Below are positions 31,653-41,473 of a DNA stretch of 42,127 nucleotides, piece after piece. Source of the stretch: DATGMS01 sp040905145 (lineage in GTDB: Bacteria > Bacteroidota > Bacteroidia > Cytophagales > Cyclobacteriaceae); contig JBBDSC010000089.1 of the NCBI GenBank assembly GCA_040905145.1, positions 1 through 42,127 of the forward strand, read 5' to 3'. The translations under genes were made by a program, and so were the position numbers. Each line of letters opens with the position of its first letter. Positions within the stretch are counted from its first letter, which is position 1. The notes under the pieces were generated by a model. That model made no database searches. It saw only the letters and a program-made list of their open reading frames with translations, and was not told the DNA's origin.

Positions 31653-34544
31653 TCATCGAGTGGTTAGAGCCAGATCGTTTTGTAATAGAAAGGCGGTAAT
31701 ATCAGCAACATCCTGCTCACTGAGTTGTAGGTGTTTTGGCGATGGCATAGGACTGATCCGAAGAAGTTGTTTACTTAAAATCTTCGAGGATTCCATCATG
31801 TATCGGCGACCATAAATATCCAATACAGTCACTACAGGTCCATCGGACAGTAATAGACCGTATAGAATGCCTCCGTTTTTCATGGTGATGAGGTACGGTT
31901 CAGAACCGAAGGCAATACCTGCCTCTGGGTGTACAATGGCTTCCAGCATGCCCCGTTTATCGAATTTGGTATGGATATCCGTCAATACAGGGCCTATTTC
32001 GCCACCCGTTTCGCCCATTTTGTGACAGGAAAGGCAATTGCTGTACATTAAGGTTTTACCCTTATTGACATCTACAGACAAATCCGCAATGGCTTCAATA
32101 GGATACGTGGATGAATCCAATGGCTCAAAATAATGTGCTATCAGTGGTTTGATATAACGATCTTCCTCGTTCAACATTTGAACCCTTACATTTTGGGTAA
32201 TCGTATCCGGTAAGGATCTGGATGCAGCCAGATGCAGAAGATGGAATTTACCAGCCCTACTACTGGCCAATTCAGACGCAGCAGCAAGCCTTTGGTCTAT
32301 GTCATTTTCTTTATTGGCCACTTCTTGCCTTAGATCCAGCATTTCCGGATGCGCTTCAGGCGAATGCGTATCAGGTGACTGCCAGTCTTTCAGGAAGGCG
32401 CGCCAGTCATTGGTCTTGCGAAACTGTAACCAATATTGAGCTAAGCTTTCCATGTCATCCGGCCCATTAATGGCCAATTGTTGAAAAGCATCGGAGGCAG
32501 CCCGGGTAGGCACAAAAGCTAAAGCTACCATTGCTTTTTCTCTCTCCTTTGAGGTTAATTCATTAGATGCGGCTCGTTTTTGTAGTGCCATTACTGACGA
32601 TGGGGGATGTAGTTCCTCCACCAAAGCCGCCAAAGGGAGTGGCCAATTCTCAGGATCTTTGGACTGAAAATGATCCAACAATTGGGGATAAAATGATTCT
32701 TCTTTGCCTTCCAAGGCAATGCCCAGGGCAGTCAGATACCATGGGTCCTTACCATCAAAACCATCCACCAAGGTCAGAAAAATGGAATTACTCTTTTCCA
32801 ATGGGATATCCTTTAAGGCTGTGGCCACCGCTCTTCTTACAGCCGGGGAATCATCCAGAGCTAAATGCTGCGCATATTCGATTATTATTTTTGGATTGAC
32901 TTGTCTTAAAGCCCTTAGGGCAGTGATTCTGATATTCGGATCAGCATCATTTAATAAGATTTCCACCTCTTTAACACCGTTCTCTCCCATATTAGACAAT
33001 AGCCAAACAGCACGTGCCCTATGAAAGGGGTTTTCAGAGGATAGTACTTCCTTTACCAGTGGCAGTGCTTTTTCACCTTGGGATTTTATTAGCTCAAATC
33101 CCTGGTTTCGTACATTAATAGCTGGACTTAATAGAGCCTGTATCTGGCCTTCCATATTTTGAAGGTCAATGGTCGGCGAAGTTAATTCTTCATTTTTTGG
33201 AGCAATACGGTAAATGCGGCCGTAACCTTCTTTATCATGCATCTGATGTCCACCTACAATGGGATCGTTCCAATCGGCCACATAGATGGCTCCATCTGTA
33301 CCAATGGCCACATCGCTGGGCCGAAACCATTTGCTTTTATTTTCATCCACCTCATTCCACCGGTAATCTTCGTTATCTATATCTACAGAAGCAATAAAGT
33401 TGGTCCGGTTATCCAAAGGGTATCCTGCCCCTTTCAACTCAGGGATGTACCCAAAAATAATGTTCCTTCCGGCATCAGCACTGAGCAGCAAACCCCTGTA
33501 GTGTTTACCCAAAGCATCACTTTCATTCATCACAACTCCTGTAGGTGAGCCTGAACCATAAATATCCCCTGCAGGCATTACCCCCGGGTCTTCCTGGTGC
33601 CAATGAGCTGTCTCAATGCTCTGTCCCGGCCGTCTGTCTGCTTGCCAGGACCGTTCTCCAGTCTGGCTAAAGAAGCCGGCATTGCCCCCTTCCATGACCC
33701 AACTTGTACGACAAGTAGCCACTTGGTCATCGTTGTCATTCTGCCATAGGTTACCATAAGAATCTACGAATACTTCATAAGAATTACGGAAATTATGGGC
33801 CAGTACTTCCAATCCTGTGCCGTCAGGATTGACTCTAAAGGCCAGGCCTCCGGTCCATATTTTCCCATCATCACTTTCCAGAGCAGGGGTGTTCTTATCA
33901 TTGTAAGGTGTGCCACCAGTATATATACTACCGGCCCGAAGTGTCCAACCCTCTTTATCCGTCACCATATGAGGTCCGGCATTTCCTGCAATGAAATATA
34001 ATTTTCCATCAGGGCCCGCAACACCGGCATGCAGCCCATGGTCATGATCCAATCCGCCAAATCCTGTCAGAAAAACTTCTTTTTTATCGGGCTTATCATC
34101 TCCATCCTCATCGGTATATACAATAATTGAAGGGGAACAGGAAACCACTACTTTATTCCCCAACACCGCAATACCCAATGGTGAACGAAGATCCTCATCC
34201 TGAACAAAAACTTTGGAAGAATCTGCAACGCCATCCCCGTTGGTGTCTTCCAAAATCATCACCCGATCACCTCCAGGATTTTTCATATGACCGTCATCAT
34301 TGTTGAAATCCCTGTAGTTCACCGCTTCAGTCACCCAGATACGGCCCCGGATATCCACATCCATATTGGTGGGATTGTAGAACTGGGGTGATTCTGCCCA
34401 GACTGTGGCTTCCAAATCATCGGGGACAAACAGCAAAGGGTTTTCTTCAGCCGCCTCTTTTGATTGGTTTATTTCCGATGTACAGGAAGAAACAATTATG
34501 AAGGCAGATAAAAAAAAACAGGTTGTACTTGAATAAATTTTCAT
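31653..34544 (-). CDS. Heme-binding lipoprotein: membrane-bound dehydrogenase domain, HEAT, cytochrome c
   Basis: From ATG 34544 the 963-residue lipoprotein has lipobox VSSC (Cys at about 21); the longer frame hides this signal. The N-terminal beta-propeller (to about 430) has RGRIWVTEAVNYRDF, DTNGDGVADS and DEDGDDKPDK, as in planctomycete-type dehydrogenases. HEAT-like helices follow, and near the end a heme site C837-L-S-C840-H841. I infer a periplasmic or surface sugar dehydrogenase passing electrons to heme c. It precedes susC-susD on the same strand. It resembles 3289-5988 but lacks the discoidin domain. Confidence 0.82.
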   Translation of the reverse strand: MKIYSSTTCFFLSAFIIVSSCTSEINQSKEAAEENPLLFVPDDLEATVWAESPQFYNPTNMDVDIRGRIWVTEAVNYRDFNNDDGHMKNPGGDRVMILEDTNGDGVADSSKVFVQDEDLRSPLGIAVLGNKVVVSCSPSIIVYTDEDGDDKPDKKEVFLTGFGGLDHDHGLHAGVAGPDGKLYFIAGNAGPHMVTDKEGWTLRAGSIYTGGTPYNDKNTPALESDDGKIWTGGLAFRVNPDGTGLEVLAHNFRNSYEVFVDSYGNLWQNDNDDQVATCRTSWVMEGGNAGFFSQTGERSWQADRRPGQSIETAHWHQEDPGVMPAGDIYGSGSPTGVVMNESDALGKHYRGLLLSADAGRNIIFGYIPELKGAGYPLDNRTNFIASVDIDNEDYRWNEVDENKSKWFRPSDVAIGTDGAIYVADWNDPIVGGHQMHDKEGYGRIYRIAPKNEELTSPTIDLQNMEGQIQALLSPAINVRNQGFELIKSQGEKALPLVKEVLSSENPFHRARAVWLLSNMGENGVKEVEILLNDADPNIRITALRALRQVNPKIIIEYAQHLALDDSPAVRRAVATALKDIPLEKSNSIFLTLVDGFDGKDPWYLTALGIALEGKEESFYPQLLDHFQSKDPENWPLPLAALVEELHPPSSVMALQKRAASNELTSKEREKAMVALAFVPTRAASDAFQQLAINGPDDMESLAQYWLQFRKTNDWRAFLKDWQSPDTHSPEAHPEMLDLRQEVANKENDIDQRLAAASELASSRAGKFHLLHLAASRSLPDTITQNVRVQMLNEEDRYIKPLIAHYFEPLDSSTYPIEAIADLSVDVNKGKTLMYSNCLSCHKMGETGGEIGPVLTDIHTKFDKRGMLEAIVHPEAGIAFGSEPYLITMKNGGILYGLLLSDGPVVTVLDIYGRRYMMESSKILSKQLLRISPMPSPKHLQLSEQDVADITAFLLQNDLALTTR

Positions 34545-34613
34545 TATTTTTTTTGAGGTGGTGAAATTATGGTTAAGTATGAGAATGGCCCACATCATAA
34601 TAGACCTGGACAT

Positions 34614-35109
34614 TTTCTGAACCTATTGTACATGTCAACGGGAGTAAAGAGTATTTTTTTCATGATTTTCCTTTTCATGTTCTTCTTATTCTTTTAGAAT
34701 CCAGATCATATAAAAGTAATAAATGGTAAAATGAAATTTTGATACGATTTTATCAGTTCATACAAATATTTTAACACTCTACCCTACTCTTTGACATTAT
34801 CATCCGGAATTTGACCTGGTACTTGGTTGTAAAAGGACCAAGAAGCGAACAGTGGGAGGACGAAGATTTTTTTCGGACGAAAATTTAGTGCTATGGGTAC
34901 CAGAATGTCCCATACCTTATAAAAATTATCGCGTTTATTACCCAGGAATGAATCACTGGTTGTCGAGCGACAATCATTCATTTAGGAAGTATTTCCTCGG
35001 CAAGTATTTTTCTCTCTTCGGGGAATGATTCCTGGGATCCGGCTTTTATATTATACTGTTTCCGGCCATGAGCGGATCAAAAAATTTCATAAATATATCA
35101 TGACCAATT
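34614..35109. other. Intergenic region with no convincing gene
   Basis: These 496 bp hold a 65-codon minus-strand frame with no likeness to anything I know and biased towards chance composition, which I do not call. The only visible structure is the inverted-repeat cluster at 34941-35036. The remainder should contain the promoter of the heme lipoprotein gene and the 3' end of the Gfo/Idh operon. Confidence 0.5.
34941..35036. repeat. Nested inverted repeats (structured element)
   Basis: Outer arms CCCAGGAAT (34941-34949) and ATTCCTGGG (35028-35036) are perfectly complementary. Between them lie TTGTCG/CGACAA (about 34960-34973, extended on both sides by partly matching ATGAAT/ATTCAT) and AGGAA/TTCCT (34984-34997). 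The nested arrangement suggests a small non-autonomous element or a structured RNA. Confidence 0.5.
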
Positions 35110-36225
35110 TTAACTCACACTATTCACTTCTCCAGGCACAAAAATTCTTTTTTTGTCAGCGCTTTCTAAAGCTGCGAAGCACAATCCCAGACTTTTAAGG
35201 TTGTTCTCTGCGCTATTTAAGGGTTCCCTATTTTCTTCTATGGCACATAACAATTCACCCATTGTCCCTTTAAACCCATTTTCAAACCAACAACCTTCTA
35301 GGGGCACTTTTACCTCACCTTCCTCAGTAAAGACTTCCATTAGCGGTTGATTGTTCAAGCCAGGCCCCCGGCTTCTTAAAGTCCCCTTGGTACCTACTAT
35401 GGTAGTGACATCTTCTTCGCCAAGCATGGTATGAGCATTAAAAGCCATTCTGACCTGAGATTGCCCATAATCAATAATACAGGAAGCCAAAGCAGGTGGT
35501 GTGAATTTCTGCTCATCGTATTTAACAACCGAAGCAAAAACCCCCGTTGCTTCTTCACCTTCCATAAAACATGCCGTGATGTCAAACCAGTGAATAGCAA
35601 AATCGAAAAGAATCATGTGCTTGATATTCTCAAATCCTGGAATCCCTGCTACCCATGTCTGGTCCCATTGTAAGGAAAAGTCTATCGACAAAGGTCTTCC
35701 AATCAAGCCTGAGGAGATAGCCGATCTCATATAGCTGAAATGTGGTGCCCATCTTCCGTTTTGATTTACAGCTAGTTTTACCTTATTTACTTTGGCAATC
35801 TTCACCAGCTCTTTGCCCTCATTGAGATTAAGGACAAAAGGTTTTTGGCTTAAAACGTGCTTTTTGGATTGCAATGCATCTTTAATGATCGGAAGTCTAT
35901 CTATTGGATGAGGTGTAATATCCACCACTTGGATATCATCCCTCTCCAAAATTTTCCTATAATCGTCATAAACTTCCGCATTGGGGTAAAATTGATCTCT
36001 ACGTTGTGTTGCTTTTGAAAGGGTTCGGTTGGCGATTGCCACTACATTAAACCCAAAGTCTTTATAATTCTGTAAATGATAATCACTAATCCCACCTGTC
36101 CCTATCAAACCAATGTTGGGATTGTATAATTTAGGCTTTTGCGGTAAGTAATTGATTTTCGGAGGACTGATCTGCCCGGTTGATTTTTCAGCACTCAGAC
36201 CATAGTTATCGTTTTCTTTGTCCAT
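35110..36225 (-). CDS. Gfo/Idh/MocA-family oxidoreductase
   Basis: The 371-residue protein has an N-terminal Rossmann domain (GLIGTGGISDYHLQ) and a Gfo/Idh-type catalytic segment KKHVLSQKPFVLNLNEG, where the usual EKP appears as QKP with the catalytic Lys kept. The C-terminal sheet contains FDFAIHWFDI. Such enzymes oxidise or reduce sugars or inositols with NAD(P), often at C3. It is the last gene of a three-gene minus-strand operon (PhyH, isomerase, oxidoreductase) with gaps of 42 and 36 bp. No signal peptide, so it acts in the cytoplasm. Confidence 0.9.
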   Translation of the reverse strand: MDKENDNYGLSAEKSTGQISPPKINYLPQKPKLYNPNIGLIGTGGISDYHLQNYKDFGFNVVAIANRTLSKATQRRDQFYPNAEVYDDYRKILERDDIQVVDITPHPIDRLPIIKDALQSKKHVLSQKPFVLNLNEGKELVKIAKVNKVKLAVNQNGRWAPHFSYMRSAISSGLIGRPLSIDFSLQWDQTWVAGIPGFENIKHMILFDFAIHWFDITACFMEGEEATGVFASVVKYDEQKFTPPALASCIIDYGQSQVRMAFNAHTMLGEEDVTTIVGTKGTLRSRGPGLNNQPLMEVFTEEGEVKVPLEGCWFENGFKGTMGELLCAIEENREPLNSAENNLKSLGLCFAALESADKKRIFVPGEVNSVS

Positions 36226-36261
36226 TTTTTAACGAAATTAAATTATTAGATCGGCTCTGTA

Positions 36262-37083
36262 CTAATTTCTTAGCCCTACCTGTTGCATGAGTTTGTTTGT
36301 AGAATCATAAGCTTCTTCTACCCACTCCACTATTTTGGAAGGGTCTGGTGAGTATTCGAGTTCCAAAGAAACAGATCCATCAAATTCAAGTTCTTTGATT
36401 GCCTGTAAATAAGGAGCAAATTTCACAACACCTCTGCCCGGAGGTAGATCTCCATGGACCATACCATCACAATCACTAATATGCACATGGGCAGCTTTAC
36501 CTTTGAGAAGTGCCAGTTCTGATGGAGATGAATCTGCCAATACCAGATGACTTATATCAATATTAGCTTTAATATTAGGGAGTCCACAATCATCAATAAA
36601 TTTAGCCATTTTTGGTACACTATTAAGAAGGCTAAGCCTGAACGGTTCAAGTTCCAATGCTATTTCTATACCTAATTCAGCGGCATAATCACCGATTTCT
36701 TTTAAATGCTGCACACCCCATTCCCATTGTGCTTCGGGTGGAATTACTTCTTTTTGCCAAACATACTCACCGAGAACCAACAGCACATTATTAGCCCTAA
36801 ATTCCTTTGCCAGATCAACAGTTTTTTTAATTCTTTCCCTATGGTAATGTCTCACGGGATCATTAAAATCCACAAGTCCGAATGCTACCACAGCTACTGA
36901 TGCAATAGGTAGATTGTTTTTGCTACAGATATCCTTGATAAGTTTTATTTCTGCCTGGTCTATGGTCATGGGTTCCGAGAAAATATCAACCGTATCAAAG
37001 CCGATTCTGGCAATGTGCTCCAATCCGGTTTTAGTATCTACACCCGCCTGCGCAAAGGCACTGTTAATTATTCCAAGTTTCAT
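36262..37083 (-). CDS. Sugar phosphate isomerase/epimerase-family TIM barrel
   Basis: The 273-residue protein is an AP_endonuc_2 (xylose-isomerase-like) barrel. Likely metal ligands are Glu in IALELEPF, Asp in KANIDISHL, His in AHVHISDCDG and Glu in VSLELEY. Members include hydroxypyruvate isomerase, 3-dehydroshikimate dehydratase and keto-sugar epimerases or lyases. Adjacent Gfo/Idh and DUF1080 genes favour a keto-sugar substrate (inference). The start at ATG 37083 begins MKLGIINSAFAQAGVDTK, as expected for the family. Confidence 0.9.
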   Translation of the reverse strand: MKLGIINSAFAQAGVDTKTGLEHIARIGFDTVDIFSEPMTIDQAEIKLIKDICSKNNLPIASVAVVAFGLVDFNDPVRHYHRERIKKTVDLAKEFRANNVLLVLGEYVWQKEVIPPEAQWEWGVQHLKEIGDYAAELGIEIALELEPFRLSLLNSVPKMAKFIDDCGLPNIKANIDISHLVLADSSPSELALLKGKAAHVHISDCDGMVHGDLPPGRGVVKFAPYLQAIKELEFDGSVSLELEYSPDPSKIVEWVEEAYDSTNKLMQQVGLRN

Positions 37084-37125
37084 AGTAAATAGTTTATATT
37101 ATAAATAGATGGGATTCAAAAGGAA

Positions 37126-37950
37126 TCATTTCAAACTTTTGGCGCTATTATCATCTTTGGTGAGATCAGCAAATTTAACCTCAGTCGCACCATTATCCGT
37201 TTTTGCCACTTTAAGAATCATATCATCTTCTACTTTATTCAATTTGGTATACGAGGGATGATGTGATTCTTTATAAGGATTATTAGTCGCTTTATTATAG
37301 CAACAAATCATTGACCACCGGGAATAGTCAGATTTGTTCTGATCAGAGGCATGCAAAAGGTTTGAGTGAAAAAACAATGCATCTCCCGGTTCCATTTCAC
37401 AATATATTTTTTCTCTTACTTTCAGCACCTCATTTACCCTTTCCATGTCCGCACCGGCTTGGTTGCCACTTAAAATATGGTTCACACGACCCATTTTATG
37501 GGAACCTTTAATTACCTGAAGGCAACCATTGGCTTTTGTTGCTTTATCCACTGCAATCATTACGCTACAGAGATTCGGAAAAAGAAGACCATTCTGATAC
37601 CAATATCCATAGTCCTGATGCCATGCCCATGCTCCTCCGACTTTCGCATCCTTTAAAACCATTTTAGAATGATAATGATATACTTCCCCTCCTAATAATT
37701 CCTCTACGCTTTCAACCAGTTTTTTACACCTGGCAAACATTCCATAGATTCCATCACCCGGATGATTCCACAATGACAAGCGGACCGCATTTCCTTTTCC
37801 ATCATCCATAGAGCTGGAGGCTTTGTCCAGTTGAAGATCATTATGTGCCTTATCACTTAATAGCGTGATTTCTTCCTTTGAAAAAAGATTACGTAGGATT
37901 ATAAAGCCGTCTTCATTAAATAATTCCTTTTCTTTATGATTGATATTCAT
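37126..37950 (-). CDS. Phytanoyl-CoA dioxygenase (PhyH)-family Fe(II)/2-oxoglutarate oxygenase
   Basis: The 274-residue protein has the jelly-roll iron site H111-Q-D113 (AWHQDYGYW), a distal His in FFHSNLLHAS (probably His200) and the 2-oxoglutarate-binding Arg211 (YSRWSM). It begins EKELFNEDGFIILRNLFS, the standard PhyH opening. It is first in the three-gene operon and is divergently oriented to an AraC regulator with 105 bp between them. The substrate, perhaps a sugar derivative or betaine-like compound, is unknown. Confidence 0.9.
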   Translation of the reverse strand: MNINHKEKELFNEDGFIILRNLFSKEEITLLSDKAHNDLQLDKASSSMDDGKGNAVRLSLWNHPGDGIYGMFARCKKLVESVEELLGGEVYHYHSKMVLKDAKVGGAWAWHQDYGYWYQNGLLFPNLCSVMIAVDKATKANGCLQVIKGSHKMGRVNHILSGNQAGADMERVNEVLKVREKIYCEMEPGDALFFHSNLLHASDQNKSDYSRWSMICCYNKATNNPYKESHHPSYTKLNKVEDDMILKVAKTDNGATEVKFADLTKDDNSAKSLK

Positions 37951-38055
37951 AATAATGATGTTAGAATGGAGAATTAAAATAAATGTTGTAATTTATAATT
38001 TTCCCAAAAAGAATTCATTTCGTTTTTAATTTAAAAGTGATTAAAATTTGCATAG

Positions 38056-38961
38056 ATGATAGAGGAACTAAAAATAAAAGAGAACCACCAAGGCTTTGTA
38101 TTTTTGTATGAATCCAAAGATCATCAGTCAGGTATGAATTATCCACATCGTCATGCAGAGCTGGAAATGAATATAATCATCAAGGGTTGTGCGGAATATA
38201 TTTTATCCAATCAGCGATACAAGCTTAAACGAGGGAATATTGTATGGCTTTTTCCCGGCCAGGAGCATCAACTTTCCCAAACAGATCACGATTTCGGAAT
38301 GTATGTGATAGTTTTCAAAGAAGGGCTATATAAAAACATCAATTTATTTGAAGACAAATACAAAGTATTATCGGAGAAGAACCCCAAAGGCAGTTTTTGT
38401 AGAAGGGTCTCATTATCCTCAATAGAAAAATTGGAAATGATTTGCGAATCATTATGTGAGCTCAATTCCAATAAAGTGGAGAAATCTCCAGCTTATTATT
38501 ATGCTGGCCAAGCTTTTGGATATGAGAAAAACTCGGAATACCATCATTCTGATCCAGTAATATTAAATTCGGGCTTATCCTACCTGATGACTGTAAGTTG
38601 GCATTTATTCCTTACCGAAGGTGTCGAGAAAAAGATGGAAGTGCTTAATCCTTTGGTAGAAAGAGCCAGGAATCTATTAAATGCTTTTCCTGAAAAAGAC
38701 TTTAGTTTAATAGATTTAGCCAAAGAATGTGGGACTAGCTCATCACGGCTTAGTAGACTATTTAATGTGCAGATTGGGGTAAGTATCGTTGACTACAAAA
38801 ACAGATTAAAGCTGAAACAATTTATTAATTGTATCAACCATAATCCGGACTACAATATAAGTGAAGCTTGCTATATGGTAGGTTTTGGAAGCTATTCTCA
38901 ATTTTACAAAACCTTTAAACAATCATTTGGAACTTCCCCGAAAGCTTACTTTTCAAAATAA
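38056..38961 (+). CDS. AraC-family transcriptional regulator with cupin N-terminus
   Basis: The 301-residue protein has an N-terminal AraC-type cupin (GMNYPHRHAELEMNIIIKG, GNIVWLFPGQEHQL) and the double helix-turn-helix in the last 90 residues (FSLIDLAKECGTSSSRLSRLF and YNISEACYMVGFGSYSQFYKTF, ending GTSPKAYF). It is divergent from the PhyH-isomerase-Gfo/Idh operon and probably senses the sugar or a breakdown intermediate and controls that operon. Nothing unusual in length. Confidence 0.9.
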   Translation: MIEELKIKENHQGFVFLYESKDHQSGMNYPHRHAELEMNIIIKGCAEYILSNQRYKLKRGNIVWLFPGQEHQLSQTDHDFGMYVIVFKEGLYKNINLFEDKYKVLSEKNPKGSFCRRVSLSSIEKLEMICESLCELNSNKVEKSPAYYYAGQAFGYEKNSEYHHSDPVILNSGLSYLMTVSWHLFLTEGVEKKMEVLNPLVERARNLLNAFPEKDFSLIDLAKECGTSSSRLSRLFNVQIGVSIVDYKNRLKLKQFINCINHNPDYNISEACYMVGFGSYSQFYKTFKQSFGTSPKAYFSK

Positions 38962-39054
38962 AGAAAAGCGGGGCTAATATATCTAACAGTATAAAAGCCA
39001 AAGTTCAGACTTCCACCCACCATTGATCGGCAACAGAATCTTATATACCGATCT

Positions 39055-39816
39055 CTAGATTTCCCGGATCCAAATATTACGGAAACTTACTTCACTGCCG
39101 TGCCCCTGTAGCTTAATAGAAGCTTTATCATGAAGTTCGTATTGAGGGATACCCACATGTTTAATCGTCCCTTGAATTTTAAAATGGTTTAGTGTCAACA
39201 CGCCATTATGCACTAAAGTGATATAAGCGGCTTTTTCCAGAGAGCCGTTGGAACGGAATCTCGGAGCGGTATAATAAATATCAAAAGTATTCCACTCTCC
39301 GGGTTTGATAGAAGCATTTGCCATTGGAATAACCTGTTTATAAATGCTCCCTATTTGCCCATTGGCATAAATGGCTTCGTTCTGGTAAGAGTCAAATATC
39401 TGCACTTCATAACGCTCTTGCATATACACGCCACTGTTACCCGCATTAAGACCAGAACTACTATCAGTATCAGCTGGAATTTTAAATTCAATATGCAATT
39501 GACAATCACCGAATTTTTGCTTTGTCTGAATATCGCCGGTATTTAGTTTGACCGTCATCACTCCATTTTCCAATTTCCATTGCCCGGGACTTCCATCTTT
39601 GGACATGACCCAATTGTTAAGGCTTGTACCATCAAAAAGAATTATTGCATCCGAGGGCGGAGCATCACCTACACCTGGAGTGACGGTTTTAGGGAATGGT
39701 TTCCCTATTTCAGTAGCCTCGGGTTTTGTGAAATCTTTTTCGAATATATTCTGGCCATTGACCACCATACTACCACTTATAATAAGATAGCTAAGGAATA
39801 ATTTTTTCATATGCAT
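39055..39816 (-). CDS. DUF1080 (3-keto-disaccharide hydrolase) family protein, exported
   Basis: The 253-residue protein has a signal peptide (KKLFLSYLIISGSMVVNGQ) and a DUF1080 concanavalin-like jelly roll: IILFDGTSLNNWVM, WKLENGVMTVK, FGDCQLHIEFKIP, NSGVYMQERYEVQIFDS and KPGEWNTFDIYY, ending with VSFRNIWIREI. Members hydrolyse or eliminate glycosides after oxidation at C3 (family knowledge). It follows susD after 91 bp on the same strand. Starts at 39816 or 39810 are equally possible. It should act in the periplasm. Confidence 0.93.
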   Translation of the reverse strand: MHMKKLFLSYLIISGSMVVNGQNIFEKDFTKPEATEIGKPFPKTVTPGVGDAPPSDAIILFDGTSLNNWVMSKDGSPGQWKLENGVMTVKLNTGDIQTKQKFGDCQLHIEFKIPADTDSSSGLNAGNSGVYMQERYEVQIFDSYQNEAIYANGQIGSIYKQVIPMANASIKPGEWNTFDIYYTAPRFRSNGSLEKAAYITLVHNGVLTLNHFKIQGTIKHVGIPQYELHDKASIKLQGHGSEVSFRNIWIREI

Positions 39817-39907
39817 ATAATTAGAAGATCATTTGCTTAAAACATTGTAGAAGTATTCAATTATTATAGAGGTATTTTTATCAAATACAGTGTTTTTTTC
39901 ATGCCGA

Positions 39908-41449
39908 TCAATAGCCCGGGTTTTGTGGGCTTAGATTTGGGTTATTTATCATCTCTGGATTAGGAAGGGGAAATAAGAGGTGTTTCTCCTGTAAAGACTG
40001 ATTTGTGCTTAAATTAATGTGCCCCACAAAATCGTCAAAACCATCTGTGGTGCTGTTATAAACTTTTCTAAGGCGTACCATATCAAACCAAGTGATACCT
40101 TCGTAACATAGTTCATGCCAACGCTCCCTCCAGACAGCTTCCCTGAATGAATCTACATTATATTGGCCAAGGGCAGGAGTAATGAGTCCGGCCCTGTCCC
40201 TGATGCGCTTTAAGGCCTCATAAGCTTCCTGGTTGGGGCCACTCACTTCATTTTGGGCCTCAGCATTAATTAAGAGAACTTCTGCAAAACGGATTTGTGG
40301 TACATTAAGATCACTTCTTCCTGTTCCGGCAACACCGGGCCTTCCGTGTGTTAGGACATCAAAGTGTTTATAGATATAGGGGGCACCTAAATCATAGGCC
40401 TCCCCATTGCCAAAATGATAATAGCTGGTATAAAAGTAGCCTTCCTGATTTTTTGCTCGAATATCACCTGGTTCATAAGAGTTGTAGAATTGCCTTGTTG
40501 GAACAGTGGTTCCAATGCCATTGGCAGCACCAGCTGAAATAGGCTTATAATAAGGAAGCAAAGGTTGTTGCAAAGGGTTGCCCGCAACTTCCGCATAATA
40601 TTGAATCTCAAATATATCTTCTATTGTATTATCCATCACAACACTGTGAACGTCAGCATAACTATCAAAAAGATCAATTGATCCGGGATTAGCAATGATT
40701 TCCATCGCTTTATCCCCTGCCAATTCATAATAAGCTACTCCCCTGTTTAACGGTTCTCCTGCCATAGTTAAATAAACCTTGGCTAAAAGTGCTTTAACAG
40801 CAGCTAATGAAACCCGTCCACTGGCATCCATCCATAATAAATCCGAAGATTCAGCAGCTATTAGGTCATCCACAATTAATGCGTAAATCTCTTCCTGGGG
40901 AGTTCTAGCAGGTAAAAAATCTTCAGAGGTTGCATTTTGGGGGTTTGTGATCAAGGGTATATCTCCCCACATCCTAACTGCATGAAAATAGGCCCAGGCA
41001 CGAAGAAAACGTGCTTCACCCAATATCTGATTTTTATGCGCTTCATCCATTTCAATGCCCGGAACATTGTGAATAACCAAATTTGCTTGTGCTATGACCT
41101 TGTATAGGCCATTCCACCAATTGATTATATGTTGGGTATTTCCATCATAGGTAAGTGAGTAAAGGTTGTTCAGGTCAGAATTTTGGGCAGTCTCAGTAGT
41201 AGAGGTACCGGTCACTGCTTCCAGCAACTGCCAATTGTTGGAAAATATACCTGCACCACCACCAATGAACCTAAGATCTGCATACACGGAAGTTATAGCG
41301 GCTTCTGCGTGGTCGGGTATACTATAAAAGCTTTCCGGTGTTAAATTTGAGGGATCTTTTTCCTCGAGAAAACCTGAACAACCAGACCCAAGCAAAATAG
41401 CTGAACTAAGGAAAATTTTGCTCGGGTATTTCAATATATTAAACTTCAT
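39908..41449 (-). CDS. SusD/RagB-family outer-membrane nutrient-binding lipoprotein
   Basis: The 513-residue lipoprotein has lipobox GSGC, then SGFLEEKDPSNLTPESFYSIPDHAE, the conserved start of the larger SusD subgroup, followed by LGEARFLRAWAYFHAVRMWGDIPLI and the C-terminal WRERWHELCYEGITWFDMVRLRK. It ends SPQNPGY. It pairs with the SusC frame just upstream (24-bp gap) and is followed by the DUF1080 gene. The ligand is unknown. Confidence 0.95.
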   Translation of the reverse strand: MKFNILKYPSKIFLSSAILLGSGCSGFLEEKDPSNLTPESFYSIPDHAEAAITSVYADLRFIGGGAGIFSNNWQLLEAVTGTSTTETAQNSDLNNLYSLTYDGNTQHIINWWNGLYKVIAQANLVIHNVPGIEMDEAHKNQILGEARFLRAWAYFHAVRMWGDIPLITNPQNATSEDFLPARTPQEEIYALIVDDLIAAESSDLLWMDASGRVSLAAVKALLAKVYLTMAGEPLNRGVAYYELAGDKAMEIIANPGSIDLFDSYADVHSVVMDNTIEDIFEIQYYAEVAGNPLQQPLLPYYKPISAGAANGIGTTVPTRQFYNSYEPGDIRAKNQEGYFYTSYYHFGNGEAYDLGAPYIYKHFDVLTHGRPGVAGTGRSDLNVPQIRFAEVLLINAEAQNEVSGPNQEAYEALKRIRDRAGLITPALGQYNVDSFREAVWRERWHELCYEGITWFDMVRLRKVYNSTTDGFDDFVGHINLSTNQSLQEKHLLFPLPNPEMINNPNLSPQNPGY

Positions 41450-41473
41450 AATAAATGTCTGTTAGATTTGTAA

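Noticed and set aside
34784..34981. 65-codon minus-strand frame in the large intergenic region
   Set aside because: It has no recognisable motif or start context, and its 5' end falls within the inverted-repeat cluster.
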